Part shown: piece by piece, positions 58,640 to 64,000 of the stretch | Layout: every line of letters starts with the position of its first letter | Position numbering within the stretch: the first letter of the stretch is position 1 | NCBI GenBank assembly: GCA_028583605.1 | Contig: CM053326.1 | Coordinates: 2,279,445-2,343,444 of the forward strand | Direction: 5' to 3' | Source of the DNA: Dastarcus helophoroides | Lineage: Eukaryota > Arthropoda > Insecta > Coleoptera > Bothrideridae | Length of the DNA: 64,000 nt | Notes under the pieces: model-generated | The model's input: only the letters and a program-made list of their open reading frames with translations | Databases searched by the model: none | What the model was told of the DNA's origin: nothing | Made by a program: the position numbers and the translations under genes

Positions 58640-61600
58640 CACAAAGAGAGACCCCTTTTGACTCATGAAGTCAAACAAAAATATATTCAACCCAAAAGAT
58701 CTTTTATTTCTCAAAATTTAGAGATTTATTTCAAAATCTGCCATTTTTCTCGCAGATTCGACTTTTTTCTCTTCCCTGTATTCGTCTTTGCTTAACTATA
58801 TATTTTACTCCCAAAATTAGATTTGTTTCCCTAAATCTAAGCAATTTCGACTCTTTCAACTCTTCTCTATATTAGTCTTCTTTTTTAATATCTAATTTGT
58901 TGCTAAAATTAGTCTTTTACCCCAAATCTTCCCTCTCAAAATTCGCCAATTTGGGAAAATGTTTTTTTCTAATTCGACTTACTGGAAGATTATTTAATAA
59001 AAAAATAGAAATTGTAAGTAATTGGAGATGTTAAGTAAAATAGTTTTTGAAGATTTCGACCTTTCTTTCAAAGTTTTCTCTTTTCGAAATTTAGATCTAT
59101 TCTCAAATGTCACTTTTTTCCAAACATACATTTTTTTGACTTTGTTCTAAATTGCAGGTTGTTTCTGGAACTTCCTACATCCTTTTTAAAATTTGTCTTT
59201 TTACCAAAATTCACTTTTACCAAACATTTAAACTTTTATTTATTTTGTACAAATTTGGACTTGTTTCGCAAAATTTGTTTTTTTTTTCGAAATTTCGACT
59301 TTTACAATTCAACATTTTATTGTTCCTGCAAACTGCAATTTTTTAACGAAATTTATCTACATATTTTTAAAATGTTTGACTCAGAATTTAATTTTTTTTC
59401 TTAAAATTTGACCTTTCTTTAAAGTTCAACATTTTTCTCGAAGCTGGAAGTTGTATCAATATTGTCTTTTCTTTTGAAATTATTTTAACAATTCTATCGA
59501 AATTCGAATATATCTGAATATTCAGATTTATTTTTTAATTCGTCGTCTTGAAATTTCAAATTTATTCTCAAAATTTAACTTTCTCTGGAAAGATGCAATT
59601 TTTAATTGCCTTCTTCTCTAAAAAACCTCGACTTTTTCGAAATTTAAAATTTTATTTTTCTTAAAATTTGACCTTTCTTTAAAGTTCAATATTTTTCTCG
59701 AAACTGGAAGTTGTATCAATATTGTATTTTCTTTTGAAATTATTTTAACAATTCTATCAAAATTCGAATATGAGCTGAATACTGGGATTCTTTTAATTCG
59801 TCTTCTTGAAATTTCAAATTTATTCTCAAAATTTAACGTTCTCTGAAAAAATGCAATTTTTTTATTTTCTTCTTCTGTAAAAAACTTCGGCTTTTTCGAA
59901 ATTTTAACATTTTTTGCACAAAATTTAAATTTGTCTAAAAATTTTGGGTTTTAAATTTGTTCCTGGTTTCGATTTGTTGTCGAAATTCGACGTTTTGTTT
60001 TAAATTTTATCTTTTTTGAGAACTTTGCCAAATTCATATTTTTCAAAACCTTTTTTTTTCAAAATTCGTTTTTTTTTCTGAAAATTTCAACTTTTATTTC
60101 GAATTAAATTCATTCCACTTTCAAATCTCAAAATTTGATTTTTTCTTAACATTTGACTTTCTCTGGAAAATTTTGACCTTTTAAAGTTCAATATTTTACT
60201 CGAAACTAACAGTTTTATTGACATTTTCTTTTCTTTCGAAATTATTTTACAATTTTCTCAAAATTCGATTTATCTGAAAATTTTGAGTTTTTTTTAATTC
60301 GTTTTGTTCTCGAAATTTCGATTTATTCTCAAGATTTAACTTTGACTGAAAAATTGCATTTTTTTTATTTTCTTCTTCTCTGAAAAATTTCGACTTCTGA
60401 AAAAGTTCGACTGTTCTTTTAAGCTTTTAATTTTTTACAATTTTTCTTTTCGAAATTTTACAATTTTTCACAAAATTCTTTGTCTAAAAATTTCAGGTTT
60501 TTAAATTTGTTCTGTGAATTTCAATCTACTGTCGAAATTCGACGTTTTGTTTTAAATTTTATCCTTTTTGAGAATTTTGCTAAATTCATATTTTTCAAAA
60601 TCTTTTTTTTTCAAAATTCGTTTTTTTCTGCAAATTTCAACTTTTATTTCGAATTAAATTCATCCACCTTCAAATCTCAAAATTTGATTTTTTTCTTAAA
60701 ATTTGACTTTCTCTGGAAAATTTTGACCTTTTAAAGTTCAATATTTTACTCGAAACTGGTAGTTTTATTGACATTTTCTTTTCTTTCGAAATTATTTTAC
60801 CAATTTTCTCAAAATTCGATTTATCTGAAAATTTTGAGTTTTTTTTTAATTCGTTTTGTTCTCGAAATTTCGATTTATTCTCAAGATTTAACTTTGTCTG
60901 GAAAATTGCATTTTTTTTTTATTTTCTTCTTCTCTGAAAAATATCGACTTCTGAAAAAGTTCGACTGTTCTTTTAAGCTTTTTATTTTTTACAATTTCTC
61001 TTTTCGAAATTTTATAATATTTCACAAAATTCTTTGTCTAAAAATTTCAGGTTTTTAAATTTGTTCTGTGAATTTCAATCTATTGTCGAAACTCGACGTT
61101 TTGTTTTAAATTTTGTCTTTTTTGAGAATTTTGCCAAATTCATATTTTTCAAAATTTTTTTTTTCAAAATTCGTTTTTTTCTGCAATGTTCAACTTTTAT
61201 TTCGAATTAAATTCATCCACTTTCAAATCTCAAAATTTGATTTTTTCTTAAAATTTGACTTTCTCTGGAAAATTTTGACCCTTTAAAGTTCAATATTTTA
61301 CTCGAAACTGGTAGTTTTATTGACATTTTCTTTTCTTTCGAAATTATTTTACCAATTTTCTCAAAATTCGATTTATCTGAAAATTTGGAGTTTTTTTTTA
61401 ATTCGTTTTGTTCTCGAAATTTCGATTTATTTTCAAGATTTAACTTTGACTGAAAAATTGCATTTTTTTTATTTCCTTCTTCTCTGAAAAATTTCGACTT
61501 CTGAAAAACTTCGACTGTTTTTAAGCTTTTTATTTTTTACAATTTCTCTTCTCGAAATTTTACAATTTTTCACAAAATTCTTTGTCTAAAAATTTCAGGT

Positions 61601-62990
61601 TTTTAAACTTGTTCTGTGAATTTCAATCTATTGTCGAAATTCGACGTTTTGTTTTAAATTTTATCCTTTTTGAGAATTTTGCCAAATTTATATTTTTCAA
61701 AGTCTTTTTTTTTCAAAATTCGTTTTTATCTGCAAATTTCAACTTTTATTTCGAATTAAATTCATCCACTTTCAAACCTCAAAATTTGATTTTTTCTTAA
61801 CATTTGACTTTCTCTGGAAAATTTTGACCTTTTAAAGTTCAATATTTTACTCAAAACTAACAGTTTTATTGCCATTTTCTTTTCTTTCGAAATTATTTTA
61901 CAATTTTCTCAAAATTCGATTTATCTGAAAATTTAGAGTTTTTTTTTAATTCGTCTTGTTCTCGAAATTTCGATTTATTTTCAAGATTTAACTTTGTCTG
62001 GAAAATTGCATTTTTTTTTATTTCGTTCTTCTCTGAAAAATTTCGACTTCTGAAAAAGTTCGACTGTTCTTTTAAGCTTTTTATTTTTTTACAATTTCTT
62101 CTTTTGAAATTTTACAATTTTTCACAAAATTCTTTGTCTAAAAATTTCAGGTTTTTAAATTTGTTCTGTGAATTTCAATCTATTGTCGAAATTCGATGTT
62201 TTGTTTTAAATTTTATCTTTTTTAAGAATTTTGCCAAATTCATATTTTTCAAAATCTTTTTTTTTTCAAAATTCGTTTTTTTCTGCAAATTTCAACTTTT
62301 ATTTCGAATTAAATTCATTCACCTTCAAATCTCAAAATTTGATTTTTTCTTAAAATTTGACTTTCTCTGGAAAATTTTGACCCTTTAAAGTTCAATATTT
62401 TACACGAAACTGGTAGTTTTATTGACATTTTCTTTTCTTTCGAAATTATTTTACCAATTTTCTCAAAATTCGATTTATCTGAAAATTTTGAGTTTTTTTT
62501 TAATTCGTCGTGTTCTCGAAATTTCGATTTATTCTCAAGATTTAACTTTGTCTGGATAATTGCATTTTTTTTTATTTTCTTCTTCTCTGAAAAATATCGA
62601 CTTCTGAAAAAGTTCCACTGTTTTTTTAGGCTTTTAATTTTTTACAATTTTTCCTTTCGAAATTTTATAGGTTTTCACAAAATTTAAATTTGTCTAAACT
62701 TTTCAGGTTTTTAAATTTGTTCTGTGAATTTCAATCTATTTTTAAAATTTTTGATTTTTCTTTATTTGAAAACTTTTGACCAATTCATTTTTTCCGAAAT
62801 GTCTTTTTTTTTAAAAGTAGGCTTTTTCTGGAAATTTCAACTTTTATTACGAATGGAAGTCATCTATTATCAAATCGCAAAATTTGATTTTTTGCTTAAA
62901 ATTTGACTTTCTCTGGGAAATTTTGACCTTTTTTTTAATTTAATATTTTTATCGAAACTGGAAGCGGAAGCTTTATCGACATTCTTGCTG
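58640..62990. repeat. T-rich array with about 550-bp higher-order units
   Basis: TGTCTAAA-AATTTCAGG landmarks lie at 59932, 60481, 61035, 61583, 62135 and 62691, spaced 548-556 bp. Within each unit the same order of TTGTTCTGTGAATTTCAATC, GACTTTCTCTGGAAA and ATCTGAAAATTT words recurs. Upstream, about 59400-59700, a shorter period of about 255 bp is visible. Long frames in it are compositional. Confidence 0.88.
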
Positions 62991-63058
62991 GAAAATAACG
63001 GAAGATTCGCCCAAACACATTCATTGTTGCGCTGAATTTTTGTGATCAAGCACTTTTT

Positions 63059-63286
63059 TTCAACGTATATAAGTTTTTAAAGATCGGAGCTACTTTAGCT
63101 GTGACCATTGCCACCAATAAAAGGAGTTTTTCAACTTTGAGACGGTTGAAAGATTGGATGAGAAACGCAACCGGAGAAAATCGTCTCAACGGTCTTGCTC
63201 TCGTAAGCATTCATAGAGAAATTGATGTCACAGCTGAAGAAGTGATCAACAAATTTGCTGAAAAGCCTAGAAGATTTGATTTATAA
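63059..63286 (+). pseudogene. hAT transposase C-terminal fragment
   Basis: The frame YKFLKIGATLAVTIATNKRS continues into FSTLRRLKDWMRNATGENRL, NGLALVSIHRE and stops at TAA 63284-63286. This is the hAT dimerisation region (the usual form is ERSFS-LK-IK-R-TM). The catalytic N-terminal part is absent, replaced by the T-rich array. A 3' end resembling a hAT terminus (GCTACGCCATTG, minus strand CAATGGCGTAGC) lies at 63646-63657, so this is probably the tail of a hAT element. Confidence 0.75.
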
Positions 63287-63657
63287 TTTCATGTAAGTTA
63301 AATTTCGTTTAGTATAAATTAAATTTTTCTAATACTTTATTCAGATAATCCTTAAATTATCTTAATGTAAACAATCAACTCAATTTCCAGGAATTATTTT
63401 GCTCAGATTATAAAAACGTAAGCGTATTGCTGTTGTATTGAAAAAAAAAATTGGTTTTTAGTTACTTTTGGGAAATTTGTAATTTCCCATTGGAAATCTG
63501 TTGTAACAAATCAACAAATATTTCTAATTGTAATCAAATTAATAATTATGAACTTTTGAAATATGATTGATTCTAAGGTTTTCACTGCATCTAGAGTCTA
63601 AAATTTAACGAATATTACTTTGTCCCCCCCCCAAAATTTTTCTTTGCTACGCCATTG

Positions 63658-63849
63658 CCACTCATCAAAAGGGATAGAGGCAGACCGAAAGAAACCTGGG
63701 ATAACATAGTCGGAAAAATATTCAGGAGAAAGAAACAAACAAAAACAGAGTCAAAACAATTAGCACAACAATTTCAAAATGAGGATGAAACCATACAGAC
63801 GATGCATGAATGGCTGTGTAGCGCATACGCAACCAAAAGCTTACTTTAA
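63658..63849 (+). pseudogene. RTE-type LINE C-terminal fragment
   Basis: Reads KRDRGRPKETWDNIVGKIFR and a short tail, similar to the RRRGRPKERWGDTIDKLIRK end of the element at 19255. It begins right at the hAT terminus, so the hAT probably inserted into it. Confidence 0.65.
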
Positions 63850-64000
63850 TATTGCTTTTCAGTTCAAGCCTGGTTTTAATCAGAACCTGATCAGGGAAAG
63901 GGATAAGATAATTTAATTGACAAAAAAACCTTTCGACTGAAAAATATATTAATTTTGTATGGTTACTGGTGACATGAGGCAGGGGAAGACAAATGATGGA

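Overview
This window looks like a stretch of an AT-rich, repeat-dominated insect nuclear genome. The order cannot be fixed from the sequence. The evidence is spliced genes with GT..AG introns, an insect-style tetraspanin, insect-type LINEs, copia, Tc1/mariner and hAT elements, and no bacterial features. Only two host genes can be supported. One is a five-coding-exon tetraspanin on the + strand (16105-30071, 252 aa), whose introns are full of transposon debris. The other is a three-exon gene on the - strand for a small secreted protein of unknown function (32157-31543, 168 aa). Everything else is mobile elements, their relics, or a degenerate AT-rich repeat.

Layout. 1-11.1 kb: long arrays built on a TCGAAATTTCGA-type core with A- or T-runs, holding two solo LTRs (1030-1256 and 7649-7999), a MITE (8816-9459) and several copies of a Penelope-like terminal module with a hammerhead-like core. 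11.1-16 kb: a LINE fragment, an RTE-type LINE relic split by a solo LTR with a 4-bp target duplication, and another LINE 3' end. 16-30 kb: the tetraspanin gene; intron 1 holds a mariner relic with an internal triplication and a nearly intact RTE reverse transcriptase, and intron 3 holds a LINE tail and a large A-rich array. 31.5-32.2 kb: the secreted-protein gene.

32.5-43.7 kb: a set of nested insertions. An A-rich array is interrupted by a solo LTR (TSD ATAT). The LTR is interrupted by a hAT-like element (33033-40195), which is interrupted by a second hAT-like element (33438-36741, perfect 8-bp TSD) and a MITE. A piggyBac-like MITE and a LINE tail lie further along the array. 44.6-52.7 kb: a decayed minus-strand LINE with ORF1, endonuclease, RT and RNase H, split by a truncated copia element whose 5' LTR position is taken by a 63-bp hairpin.

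52.7-58.6 kb: LINE tails and two copies of one non-autonomous hAT family, both with perfect 8-bp target duplications; one copy carries a 420-bp foldback insertion. 58.6-64 kb: a T-rich array organised into tandem units of about 550 bp, running into the C-terminus of a hAT transposase and an RTE tail.

The most unusual theme is the link between the degenerate TCGAAATTTCGA arrays and mobile elements. Arrays lie inside TIR- and TSD-bounded hAT elements, next to a hAT transposase exon, and beside inverted pairs of Penelope-like/hammerhead-like modules. This suggests the arrays were spread by, and expanded within, transposons. All family names come from motif reading; no database search was possible.
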